NCBI GenBank assembly: GCA_964658655.1
Contig: CAZZZL010000013.1
Coordinates: 21,590-85,589 of the forward strand
Origin: G963692885 sp964658655
Lineage (GTDB): Bacteria; Acidobacteriota; Terriglobia; Terriglobales; Acidobacteriaceae
DNA: 64,000 nt
Direction: 5' to 3'
This document shows positions 1-7,945 of this stretch, piece after piece. Within the stretch, counting starts at the first letter, position 1. Each line of letters starts with the position of its first letter. The notes under the pieces are model-generated. The model did no database searches. It was not told where the DNA came from and worked only from the letters and a program-made list of their open reading frames with translations. The position numbers were made by a program, and so were the translations under genes.

Positions 1-246
1 CAGGTTGTAGGTGTCTGGAATGAGATGGTCGACCGTGTAATCGCCGCTGGCATTAGCGGTGACGGTGACGGTAGTTCCCTTTGTCACGTCTGTCACGGTA
101 ATGGTGGCGTTCGGCACAACCGCGCCGCTCGCGTCGGTAACGGTTCCGTACAGGGAGCCGTAAACCGCTTGAGCGTGAAGAGTACAGCTTGAAAGCAGAG
201 CGCTACTTAAAAGCAGGCCTGTCTTCCAATTCTTGATGAGTTGCAT
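1..246 (-). CDS. TonB-dependent receptor, N-terminal fragment with carboxypeptidase-regulatory-like domain
   Basis: Only the first 82 codons are inside the window; the gene runs off the left edge. The product starts with a signal peptide of about 26 residues (MQLIKNWK, then a leucine/serine-rich core ending in HAQA). It is followed at once by YGSLYGTVTDASGAVVPNA, the beginning of a carboxypeptidase-regulatory-like (Cna-B-like) domain. In Acidobacteria this arrangement is the usual front end of the roughly 1100-residue Oar-type outer-membrane TonB receptors that import glycans and other large nutrients. The start is supported by a GGAG/AGGAA purine run just upstream. The gene is divergent from the GntR-type regulator, which may control it. 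The barrel itself cannot be seen, so the assignment rests on the N-terminus alone. Confidence 0.8.
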   Translation of the reverse strand, partial: MQLIKNWKTGLLLSSALLSSCTLHAQAVYGSLYGTVTDASGAVVPNATITVTDVTKGTTVTVTANASGDYTVDHLIPDTYNL

Positions 247-438
247 TTCCTGGTCTCCCTAAGCATTTCCGGTTCAACAACTGTCGAGTAGCCCAACCAG
301 TTGCATTACAGGCGGCCCGATTGCTTTGATCCGACTCGCCAGTCTTGAGATAGGACGCGTTGCCCTATATCGAACCGGAAGGTACAGGCGCGAAACAACT
401 ACTGTCAACAGATTTTTGCGGCAGATTTACATGCCACT

Positions 439-447
439 TGTATTACA
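439..447. promoter_or_regulatory. Candidate GntR-type operator on the receptor side
   Basis: TGTATTACA is a perfect dyad (TGTA, one-base centre, TACA). GntR-family operators are typically short GT...AC dyads of this kind. It lies about 190 bp upstream of the receptor start and 290 bp upstream of the regulator. Functional assignment is inference; a 9-bp dyad can occur by chance. Confidence 0.3.
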
Positions 448-651
448 TTTGACAACCGGTGTGTAGGTTTTGCTCAAACCTTCGGTTGACCCTGAATTCG
501 TTCCGCCGGTGGTCACGAAAATGCCCATACTTTATCGCTTTAGAAGCTGTGTAAATGTTTTCCAGCAAAGTAGAGTCTTTTGCTCCGGACAATGCTTTAG
601 GGCTTGTTGAACCCCTCCTGCAGGCAGTACTATCGTGTGCGGCATGGCAAA

Positions 652-661
652 TGTATATACA
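652..661. promoter_or_regulatory. Candidate GntR-type operator on the regulator side
   Basis: TGTATATACA is a perfect 10-bp palindrome 72 bp upstream of the regulator start. It has the same half-site (TGTA/TACA) as the dyad at 439-447 with a spacer one base longer. This fits autoregulation by the adjacent wHTH protein, but no binding data can be inferred. Confidence 0.35.
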
Positions 662-733
662 GCTTTCACAGCATAGCTGGAACCTCTGCGGCCGTTTTGC
701 CAACGCAGTCGTCCATGAAACGGAGTAGTGGGT

Positions 734-1861
734 ATGTCCACTGAACGGCCGGCCCCGACGAGGCTCCCGAAGCACCGCCAGGTGTACGAGGAGTTGTTCG
801 CCGCGATCGAATCCGGAAAGTATGCACCCGGTGAACGGCTTCCCAGCGAAGTCGAACTGGGGAAGCATTTCGATACATCCCGCATCACCATCGCGAAGGC
901 TGTGAATGAACTGCAGAAGCAGGGGCTCATCTCCAGGCGCGCCGGTTCGGGATCACACGTACTGCCACGTTCCGTCGCCCAGGGCCATGTCTTCGGTCTG
1001 CTGATTCCCGATCTAGGCCGCACCGAGATATTCGAGCCAATTTGCCAGGGCATGATGCGCCTTCCTGACGCCGCTGCTCACTCGCTTCTCTGGAGCAATT
1101 CCATGGGTACGGCGGCCGAACAGGAGCGCGAAGCCGAACAACTCTGCCATCGCTACATTGCGCAGAAAGTGAGTGGCGTCTTTTTCTCGCCACTCGAATT
1201 CACCGATCATAAGGACATGGTGAATCGCCGAATCGTCTCTGCGCTGCAGAAAGCCGGTATACCGCTCATTCTGCTCGACCGGCATGTTGCCCCGTATCCG
1301 GAACGCTCAGCCTTCGACCTGGTGGGCATCGACAACCAGCGGGCCGGGTACATGATCACCGCGCATCTGCTCAAGCTGAATTGCCGCCGCATTTGTTTTT
1401 TTGCTCGCAATGGCTCTGCGCCAACGGTCGACGCGCGGGCGGCCGGCTGGCGTGAGGCGCAGCATGCATTCGGCGTCACGCCGCGATCCGATCTGGAATG
1501 GCGAGGGGATCCTGAAGATCGCGACTTCATCGAGAGAATCCTCACCACCGCCAGGCCTGATGCGTTCGTCTGCGCAAACGACATAACGGCCGCTCACCTG
1601 ATGCAGACCCTCAACTCCATCGGGGTCATCATTCCCGAAGAAGTCCGCATCGTTGGCGTCGATGATGTAAAGTACGCCGGCCTGCTTCCGATTCCGCTGA
1701 CCACTCAGCATCAGGATTGCGGCGACATCGGTGCTGCTGCCATGCTGGCCATGCTTAGCCGGATCTCTCATCCCAAACTGCCGCCACGCGACATACTGCT
1801 TCACACGCGTACCATCGTGCGCCAGTCCTGTGGCTCGCACCTTGGCCCTGTCAGGCGCTGA
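734..1861 (+). CDS. GntR-family regulator with LacI-type sugar-binding domain
   Basis: A 375-residue transcription factor. Residues about 10-75 form a GntR winged helix-turn-helix (VYEELFAAIESGKYAPGERL, then LPSEVELGKHFDTSRITIAK). The rest, from VFGLLIPDLGRTEIF to the C-terminus, is a LacI/GalR-type periplasmic-binding-protein fold with the typical VDDVKYAGLLPIPLTT region. AraR of Bacillus has the same hybrid architecture and responds to a sugar. I chose the ATG at 734 because GGAG at 722-725 is 8 bases upstream; the in-frame GTG at 728 would leave only 2 bases. It is divergent from a TonB receptor gene, so a role in controlling uptake of a carbohydrate is likely. The effector cannot be read from sequence. 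Confidence 0.85.
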   Translation: MSTERPAPTRLPKHRQVYEELFAAIESGKYAPGERLPSEVELGKHFDTSRITIAKAVNELQKQGLISRRAGSGSHVLPRSVAQGHVFGLLIPDLGRTEIFEPICQGMMRLPDAAAHSLLWSNSMGTAAEQEREAEQLCHRYIAQKVSGVFFSPLEFTDHKDMVNRRIVSALQKAGIPLILLDRHVAPYPERSAFDLVGIDNQRAGYMITAHLLKLNCRRICFFARNGSAPTVDARAAGWREAQHAFGVTPRSDLEWRGDPEDRDFIERILTTARPDAFVCANDITAAHLMQTLNSIGVIIPEEVRIVGVDDVKYAGLLPIPLTTQHQDCGDIGAAAMLAMLSRISHPKLPPRDILLHTRTIVRQSCGSHLGPVRR

Positions 1862-1995
1862 ATGTGCTTTTCGGCAACCTCAATTCCCTGGCGTATTGTT
1901 TAGAATTCTGGAAACGCCTGCATCCGTCTGCTCGTGAAATGGAACTCCCCTTCTAGTCACAGCGTAGTTAATAATGTTGTCCGGGAGAAAAGCAC

Positions 1996-2751
1996 ATGCA
2001 AAGCCGCATCATTGGCACCACCATGCCGGTCCTCGAATTCCTGCTCGATCATGATGACGCCGTGGTTTCAGAAGCCGGCGAGCTTTCCTGGATGACCGCT
2101 TCCATCCAGATGACCACGCATACCCAGTTCGGCGGTGGCGGCGGACTGATGGGCATGTTCAAACGTGTCGCCGGCGGCGGCAGCTTATTTATGACGGAAT
2201 ACCGATCCGTCGGCGGAGTCGGCGAACTTGCCTTTGCCACCAAAGTTCCCGGCCACATCGTGCCGGTTGAGGTCACCCCCGGTCGCGAGTATTTTGTTCA
2301 TCGCCATGGCTTCCTCTGCTCCACGTCTCAGATCCAGATCGGTGTCGGCTTTCAGCAATCGCTCGGTGCCGGCATCTTCGGCGGCGATGGCTTTCTCCTT
2401 CAGCGCATCAGTGGCCAGGGTGTCGCTTGGCTCGAGCTTTCCGGTGAGTTGATCCTCAAAGAACTGCGACCTGGCGAGACGCTCCGTGTGCACCCCGGCC
2501 ATGTCGGTGCATTTGAAGCGTCGGTCTCCTTCCAGATCACGCGCATTCCCGGCATCCGCAACATGCTCTTCGGCGGCGATGGCATCTTCCTCGCAGCCCT
2601 CACCGGTCCGGGAAAAATCTGGCTGCAGACGCTGCCCATCTCCCGCCTGGCCCACGAACTTCAGGAGTATATGCCATCCGCAGGACGCGAACAGGTGCAG
2701 GGCGGTGTTGTCGGAGGTTTGGTCGGCAGCATTCTCGAAGGCATGAAATAA
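1996..2751 (+). CDS. AIM24/TIGR00266 family protein
   Basis: A 251-residue soluble protein of the AIM24 family (TIGR00266), whose members form trimeric beta-prism structures resembling the TRAP RNA-binding fold. Visible hallmarks are the early GELSWMTASIQMTT strand pair, a glycine-rich loop GGGGGLMGMFKR, GGSLFMTEYR, and later GIRNMLFGGDGIFLA with the GPGKIWLQTLPISRLA ending. Length is normal for the family. Mitochondrial AIM24 affects inner-membrane organisation; the bacterial role is not established. The start is supported by GGGAG about 9 bases upstream. A hairpin at 2782-2819 follows the gene. It appears monocistronic. Confidence 0.85.
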   Translation: MQSRIIGTTMPVLEFLLDHDDAVVSEAGELSWMTASIQMTTHTQFGGGGGLMGMFKRVAGGGSLFMTEYRSVGGVGELAFATKVPGHIVPVEVTPGREYFVHRHGFLCSTSQIQIGVGFQQSLGAGIFGGDGFLLQRISGQGVAWLELSGELILKELRPGETLRVHPGHVGAFEASVSFQITRIPGIRNMLFGGDGIFLAALTGPGKIWLQTLPISRLAHELQEYMPSAGREQVQGGVVGGLVGSILEGMK

Positions 2752-2781
2752 CGCGCCATTGCGTGGCACCCACCGTCGAAT

Positions 2782-2819
2782 CAGCCGGGCCAGTCCTCAG
2801 TGTGACGTTGGCCCGGCTG
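2782..2819 (+). terminator. Hairpin after the AIM24 gene
   Basis: An 11-bp perfect stem (CAGCCGGGCCA at 2782-2792 with its complement at 2809-2819) encloses a 16-base loop, 30 bases after the stop codon. There is no clear T-run, so it may be a Rho-dependent or weak terminator. Confidence 0.5.
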
Positions 2820-3018
2820 GCTCCGCATCAAATCGTTTGCCGCTCATAGGCTTGACGCTCGCGTCGCACAATTCTATCTTTTGATTCAGTGCCTTCTCGC
2901 CAGAAAATCGCCCGGGTCTGTTGACCACTCCTGCGTCCAGAAACCGCGCGTTCCAGTTTTCTTGAACTGGGCCGCTTAGAAACTCCCGACACCACCTACT
3001 GCCAATTAAGGACCCAAG

Positions 3019-4731
3019 ATGACGGACGCAGCGCCCATTGCCAAAGAAACCAAGGCCCAGCGCCAGGAGCGCCTCAAGCGCGAACTCAATCCTTGGGAGG
3101 CTTTCGATCAGGTGCGCGCCTTTGCCCGCGAAGGCCGTCAGTCCGTAACACCGGAGTGGGCCGGCGCCTACTTCAAGTGGTGGGGTATCTACACGCAGGG
3201 CGATGGGGCAGGAGCCCTGGGCGGCAAGGGCGGTGAGGGAGTTGCAACCGAATACTTCATGATGCGGATCGGCATTCCGAATGGCATTGTGAACGCGGCG
3301 CAGCTGCGCGTCATAGCTGACATCACGAAAAAGTACGCACGCAATCTCGCCGACATCACTGTCCGCCAGAACATTCAACTGCACTGGCTTACCATCGAGG
3401 ACATTCCAGAAGTCGTCCGCGCTCTTGATGCCGTCGGCCTTTCCCCTAAAGGCGCGTGCGGCGATGTTGTCCGCAACGTCACTGGCTGCCCGCTTGCAGG
3501 AGTCGCCCATGACGAACTCATCGATTCATCCGCGCTCGCCGTCGCTGTCGCACATGAACTGACCGCCAATCCTGACTTTTATAATCTGCCTCGCAAGTTC
3601 AAAATCTCTATCACCGGCTGCCCGGTCTGGTGCTCCTACCCGGAAATTAACGACATCGGCTTGACCGCGATCAAGCGTGTCATCGACGGGAAAGAAGAGG
3701 TGGGCTATTCCATCCGTGTCGGCGGTGGCCTTTCGAAAGAGCCACACCTAGCCGTCAAACTGCCGGCTTTCATTCAGCCCACGCAGGCGCAGGAGGTCAT
3801 CCGCGCCGTTGCTGCACTCTTCCGCGATCAGCAGGGACTGCGCGAAAGCCGCGACCGTGCCCGCCTCAAGTACCTGTTTATCAAGGAAGGCTGGGATGCA
3901 GCGAAGTTCCTCGCCGAAATTGAAAAGCGTATCGGTCACAAACTCGATCCGCCCGTCGACGAAGTCATTCCCGATGACATTCTGCGCGACCATGCGGGCA
4001 TCAACCCCCAGCGCAATCCGGATCTCCGCTACGTCGGTGCATCTGTTCTGCGCGGTCGACTCTCCGGCGATCAACTGACTGCCATTGCAGACATGTCAGA
4101 AAAATACGGGACCGGCGAATTGCGCTGCACCGTCATGCAGAACCTGATCATCGTGAATGTGCCGAAGGACCAGGCCGCCGAACTGGCGCGAGCACTCGAA
4201 GCCATCGATATCAAGGTGGAGGGCACACCCTTCTGGCGCGGCGCCATCGCCTGCACCGGCACTGAATTTTGCAAGCTGGCCATCACTGAGACGAAAGGCT
4301 TCGCTCGCTGGCTGGTGGATGAAATGGAAGAGCGTCTGCCCGCGTTCGATCAGCAGTTCAAGCTGCATGTAACCGGCTGCCCGAACAGTTGCGGCCAGCA
4401 CTGGATCGCAGACATAGGCCTCGAAGGCAAAAAAATCAAACATGAGGGCAAGATGGTCGACGCCTTCTACTTCTGCGTCGGCGGAGCTGTCGGCCTCCAC
4501 GCGAACGTGGCCCGGCCCATCGGCTATCGGTGTCCCGCTAATGAAGTACCGGCGTCGATCGAACGGCTTTTGCGCGGCTACCTCGGCGATCGCAATGACG
4601 GTGAAAATCTCCGCGCGTGGTTCAGCCGGCAGTCTGACCAACATCTTCGCGCACAGGCGGCGGGCGCAAAGGTTGAGCCGGTTGAACGCGACAAACCAGA
4701 AGGCCGGGTCCCGCATGGAGTTGGCGATTAG
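3019..4731 (+). CDS. Ferredoxin-type siroheme nitrite/sulfite reductase
   Basis: A 570-residue assimilatory reductase that uses siroheme coupled to a [4Fe-4S] cluster to make ammonia from nitrite or sulfide from sulfite. It shows the internal duplication of the family. The cluster/siroheme cysteines are visible as CTGTEFC (C412, C418) and CPNSC (C454, C458), in the standard CX5C...CX3C pattern. The first half carries TGCPLAGV (C157) and TGCPVWCSY. Y58 and C157 are in positions resembling the cross-linked Tyr-Cys pair described for mycobacterial SirA/NirA, but that alignment is approximate. Sequence alone does not separate nitrite from sulfite reductase here. No nitrate reductase or cys genes adjoin it. 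It is monocistronic and convergent with the ABC ATPase gene. Confidence 0.88.
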   Translation: MTDAAPIAKETKAQRQERLKRELNPWEAFDQVRAFAREGRQSVTPEWAGAYFKWWGIYTQGDGAGALGGKGGEGVATEYFMMRIGIPNGIVNAAQLRVIADITKKYARNLADITVRQNIQLHWLTIEDIPEVVRALDAVGLSPKGACGDVVRNVTGCPLAGVAHDELIDSSALAVAVAHELTANPDFYNLPRKFKISITGCPVWCSYPEINDIGLTAIKRVIDGKEEVGYSIRVGGGLSKEPHLAVKLPAFIQPTQAQEVIRAVAALFRDQQGLRESRDRARLKYLFIKEGWDAAKFLAEIEKRIGHKLDPPVDEVIPDDILRDHAGINPQRNPDLRYVGASVLRGRLSGDQLTAIADMSEKYGTGELRCTVMQNLIIVNVPKDQAAELARALEAIDIKVEGTPFWRGAIACTGTEFCKLAITETKGFARWLVDEMEERLPAFDQQFKLHVTGCPNSCGQHWIADIGLEGKKIKHEGKMVDAFYFCVGGAVGLHANVARPIGYRCPANEVPASIERLLRGYLGDRNDGENLRAWFSRQSDQHLRAQAAGAKVEPVERDKPEGRVPHGVGD

Positions 4732-4763
4732 CTAACATCTCGTCACGAACAGATCAGAGAGCA

Positions 4764-4800
4764 TTTGTCATCCTGAGCGAAGTCGGAGGACCCGCGTCTG
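4764..4800. repeat. Dispersed intergenic repeat, TTTGTCATCC family, copy 1
   Basis: TTTGTCATCCTGAGCGAA at 4764-4781 followed by GTCGGAGGA lies between two convergent genes. It shares the core TTTGTCATCCYGASCGAA with a second copy at 42238. I recall similar strings between genes in acidobacterial genomes, but that is memory and was not checked. Confidence 0.5.
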
Positions 4801-4876
4801 CTCCATACGCCATCAATACGGATGCCCATTTTTCGCTTCTGAGAGATGGATGCAACAAGCCGCCCGTTGGCGACGG

Positions 4877-5674
4877 TCACCAGCTATGCAAAAATCCTTC
4901 ACGCTCGGCGATCTCGATCGGCACGCCAAACAGTTCGGATAACACCGAAGGCTTCAACAAATCTTCCCGCGGGCCATCCGCGGAAATCCCGCCATCGCGC
5001 ATCAGGATCACCCTCCGCATCTCGGGCAGAATATCTGCGAGATGATGTGTGACCATGAGTATGCCAGTTCCCTTTTTCGCTATAGTTCGCAGCACGTCGC
5101 GCAACTCGCGCTGCGCCGCGTGGTCGAGTGCATTCGACGGCTCATCGAGCAGCAGCATCTCCGGCTTGTGCACCAGCGCCCGGGCTATCATAACGCGGCG
5201 TAGCTCGCCGGCGGACATTTCGCCCACCAGCTTCGCCGACAGACGCTCCGACTGCAGCAATCGCAAAGCGTCGCTTGCCGCCGCCCGCATTGCTTCCGTC
5301 ACAATCAGGTAGTCCCACAATTTCGCACTTCCAAAAAACCCTGTCACCACAGCATCGTGACCGCTGATGCCGGCGATCGATCGACCCGGCAGATCAGCCG
5401 ATACCACCCCGAGATGTTTGCGCAGTTCAGAGATCTCCCATCGCTCACGGCCAAAGATTCGAATCTGTTTCTCATTCGTCTCCAGCGGATAGGTCTCGCA
5501 CGTAATCGTCTTGATGAGCGTGGATTTTCCGCAGCCATTCGGCCCCAGGATAGCCACGCTTTCGCCCACGTCAATCGTCAGATCCAAATGGTGCAGGACG
5601 ACGCGATCGCCTCGCGCCACATCGATATTCCTGAACTCGAGGAACTTCTCTGCTCCCGGTTCTTCGGTCTTCAC
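4877..5674 (-). CDS. Stand-alone ABC transporter ATP-binding protein
   Basis: A 265-residue ABC ATPase. It has the Walker A GPNGCGKS at 44-51, a divergent signature MSAGE at 153-157 in place of LSGGQ, the Walker B MLLLDEP at 173-179, and a switch histidine in MVTHHLAD. A C-terminal tail of about 30 residues follows the nucleotide-binding domain. The layout resembles ModF/YlmA-like cytoplasmic ATPases more than a metal or sugar importer subunit. No membrane subunit or binding protein is adjacent, so the partner, if any, is elsewhere. The gene starts at GTG with GAGG close upstream and is divergent from argJ with about 100 bp between them. Substrate unknown. Confidence 0.8.
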   Translation of the reverse strand: MKTEEPGAEKFLEFRNIDVARGDRVVLHHLDLTIDVGESVAILGPNGCGKSTLIKTITCETYPLETNEKQIRIFGRERWEISELRKHLGVVSADLPGRSIAGISGHDAVVTGFFGSAKLWDYLIVTEAMRAAASDALRLLQSERLSAKLVGEMSAGELRRVMIARALVHKPEMLLLDEPSNALDHAAQRELRDVLRTIAKKGTGILMVTHHLADILPEMRRVILMRDGGISADGPREDLLKPSVLSELFGVPIEIAEREGFLHSW

Positions 5675-5782
5675 TCTGCCTCACGTCGTTGTGTTTATTG
5701 CTTCTAGACTAACGGCTCCGCTGCCAAAGCTCCGGTCGCAGACAATGCCTTCTTTACGCGAAGTTCTTGTAAAGTGAAATTC

Positions 5783-7024
5783 ATGGCTGATTCGTCGCTC
5801 GTTCCCTCTACCGCCATTCCACAGGGCTTTCGCTTCTCCGCAGTGCGCGCCGGCATCAAGGCCAGCGGCCGTCTTGATTTCGCCTGCGCCCTGGCCGATG
5901 ACCCGGCAGCCTCTGCGGCCATGTTTACCAGCAACCAGGTCGTGGCTGCGCCTGTCATCATCGGACGGCAACATCTGCAGGCCTCGTCGAATTTTATTCG
6001 TGCCGTCGTTGTGAACGCGGGCAATGCCAACTGCGCCACCGGCCAGGCGGGACTCGATGCATGCGAAAGAGTCTGCGCTTCCGCTGCGACTCAGTTCGAC
6101 TGCGCGAGCGAGCAGATTCTCCCCTCTTCGACCGGCATCATCGGAGTATTACTGCCCGCCGAGAAACTCATTGCGGCACTGCCGGCACTCCATGCAGGAC
6201 TGGGCGCCACATCCGATCACTTCGCACAGTTCGCAAGTGCCATCATGACGACCGACACGCGGATGAAAGTCGCACACGCCTCCTGCATCATCGAAGGCCG
6301 AACCGTAAATATTCTAGGCACAACCAAAGGCGCGGGCATGATTCAACCGAAGCTGATTGCGCCGCACGCCACCATGCTCGCCTATCTCTTCACGGACGCG
6401 GCTGTCCAGCCCGCAGCCTTGAATGATTTGCTGCACGGTGCCGTGAATGTTAGCTTCAATCGCATCTCGATCGATGGCGACACTTCGACGAACGACACAG
6501 TGCTGCTCATGGCCAGTGGCAAGAGCAGCGTCACCCTGACCACGCCGGAAGGCAAGCAGAGCTTTCAGCATGCCCTTGATGAAGTGTGCATCTCGCTGGC
6601 CCGGCAGATGGTCGCGGACGGCGAAGGCATCGAGCATGTGGTCGAACTGAATGTGACCGGCGCGCACTCAGACGAAGATGCGCTGCGTATCGCGCGCTCT
6701 ATCGCAAATTCTCCTCTGGTCAAGACGGCGTGGGCAGGAAGCGATCCCAACTGGGGACGCATACTCGCTGCCACCGGATATGCAGGCGCACCCATTGATC
6801 CGGCACTCATCAGCATCCATTTCATCGGCGGTGGCAACGTGCTCGAAATCTGCCGCGAAGGCAGTCTTTCGCCGTCGTTCGACGAAGCCGCGGCCCACGC
6901 TATCCTGATGCAGAAGGAATTTTCTGTGCACGTTGATCTGCATCTGGGAGTTGGCCGCTGCCGCTTCTGGACCGGTGATCTGACCGCAGAATATGTAAAG
7001 ATCAACGCCGATTACTCGACCTGA
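5783..7024 (+). CDS. argJ: Bifunctional ornithine acetyltransferase / N-acetylglutamate synthase
   Basis: ArgJ transfers the acetyl group from N-acetylornithine to glutamate in the cyclic arginine pathway and can also use acetyl-CoA. The protein is 413 residues, normal for the family. The self-cleavage and active-site region reads TTKGAGMIQPK followed by HATMLAYLFTDA; Thr197 in ATML is the expected N-terminal nucleophile of the beta chain after autoproteolysis. NWGRILAATGYAG near the C-terminus is also typical. An in-frame GTG at 5774 would add three residues; neither start has a strong ribosome site, so the start is uncertain by nine bases. No other arg genes adjoin it. Confidence 0.93.
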   Translation: MADSSLVPSTAIPQGFRFSAVRAGIKASGRLDFACALADDPAASAAMFTSNQVVAAPVIIGRQHLQASSNFIRAVVVNAGNANCATGQAGLDACERVCASAATQFDCASEQILPSSTGIIGVLLPAEKLIAALPALHAGLGATSDHFAQFASAIMTTDTRMKVAHASCIIEGRTVNILGTTKGAGMIQPKLIAPHATMLAYLFTDAAVQPAALNDLLHGAVNVSFNRISIDGDTSTNDTVLLMASGKSSVTLTTPEGKQSFQHALDEVCISLARQMVADGEGIEHVVELNVTGAHSDEDALRIARSIANSPLVKTAWAGSDPNWGRILAATGYAGAPIDPALISIHFIGGGNVLEICREGSLSPSFDEAAAHAILMQKEFSVHVDLHLGVGRCRFWTGDLTAEYVKINADYST

Positions 7025-7204
7025 TCGCACATGAAAAAGTGCATAGCGCTAAACCTCGCGTCTATCGCGCACGCGCCCATCGCGGAGACTACAAATGCAC
7101 AAGGATTTGCACAGCGACTGTGTAAATCACCCTTCATTCCCAGTTGACGACAGCGCATGAGACTGCGATGGTTGAAGGCTTGCCGAAAAGAGGCTTTTGA
7201 AACA

Positions 7205-7942
7205 ATGGCGACAAAACAGGTCAAGAAAGCAGCGCTTAGCTACTCCCTCATCAGCGATCAGAAATTTCAGCAGATGTACTCTGCCATGACCGCTCTACGC
7301 AGGTCCGCTAAACGTAATGCCGCGTCAAAGGGAGCAGAGGCGCCGATCGTCGCTACCCTCATTGACCTTCGGCCTGGAGACCTCGTCATCGCGCCCACAC
7401 ATTTATTGCCCGAAGCATTGCTCAAGGATGAGCGGCTCCAATTCATGCCTGCAAAGCGAACGGGTTCACAGCCAATCGGCATTGCCATCATCTCTTCCAC
7501 ACTCGCATCGGCAGTGCTTACGATTGGCGCGGGTGCCGCACTCGGCAGAAACACGACAGCCAATGACAGCGTGATCGTTGCCTTTGGCACGACGGATACC
7601 GCGAGCCGCGAATCATGGCTCGAAGCCTTGCGCCTCGCCGGCAAACATAAGCTGCCTATTCTCTTTGTGCTGCTTCAGGGCGATGCTGAAGCAACGGCGT
7701 TCATTGGTAGTCAGTCCATGAGCGCAGGCGTCATCTCCGTGCCAGTCGACTCCGCCGACGTCGTTGCGATGTATCGTGTCGCTTTCGAATCATTGGCCCG
7801 CGCACGCAGGCGCACCGGCGCGACACTCATCGTCTGCACGCCGTACAGCCTTGAAGATCAGATGCCGCGACGTGCCGAAGATCCGTTGAAGAAGCTGGAG
7901 ACCTACCTGCGAAAGAAAGAGATTCCCATCAAGCTTCGTTAA
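7205..7942 (+). CDS. Degenerate pyruvate dehydrogenase E1-alpha-like protein
   Basis: A 245-residue protein related to the alpha subunit of ThDP-dependent 2-oxoacid dehydrogenases, about 80-100 residues shorter than real E1-alpha (about 330-360). Recognisable pieces are WLEALRLAGKHKLPILFV, matching the E1-alpha helix and strand after the cofactor motif, VDSADVVAMYRVAFESLARA, and the ending DPLKKLETYLRKKEI. The ThDP/Mg motif, normally GDG...NN, reads FGTT at 127-130 and QGD at 158-160, so the cofactor ligands appear lost. The start at 7205 has GAGG 10 bases upstream. No E1-beta or E2 gene is next to it. It is convergent with gpmI, with three bases between stop codons. Probably a non-catalytic paralogue; function unknown. 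Confidence 0.65.
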   Translation: MATKQVKKAALSYSLISDQKFQQMYSAMTALRRSAKRNAASKGAEAPIVATLIDLRPGDLVIAPTHLLPEALLKDERLQFMPAKRTGSQPIGIAIISSTLASAVLTIGAGAALGRNTTANDSVIVAFGTTDTASRESWLEALRLAGKHKLPILFVLLQGDAEATAFIGSQSMSAGVISVPVDSADVVAMYRVAFESLARARRRTGATLIVCTPYSLEDQMPRRAEDPLKKLETYLRKKEIPIKLR

Positions 7943-7945
7943 CAA

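Larger units (their letters stand above)
247..733. other. Divergent intergenic region between TonB receptor and GntR-type regulator
   Basis: This 487-bp stretch has no convincing coding frame. It should hold the promoters of both divergent genes. Two short dyads of the form TGTA-n-TACA lie in it (439-447 and 652-661) and are listed separately. Nothing else stands out. Confidence 0.6.

Noticed and set aside
438..455. TTGT...ACAA inverted arms around the 439-447 dyad as a larger LacI-type operator
   Set aside because: Only four-base arms match and the centre is not symmetric; the smaller TGTA-T-TACA dyad is the better-supported reading.
7031..7147. Small plus-strand frame of 38 codons (starting MKKCIALN) upstream of the E1-like gene
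   Set aside because: No ribosome site, composition not protein-like beyond the first residues, and it lies in a leader region; chance frame is more likely.
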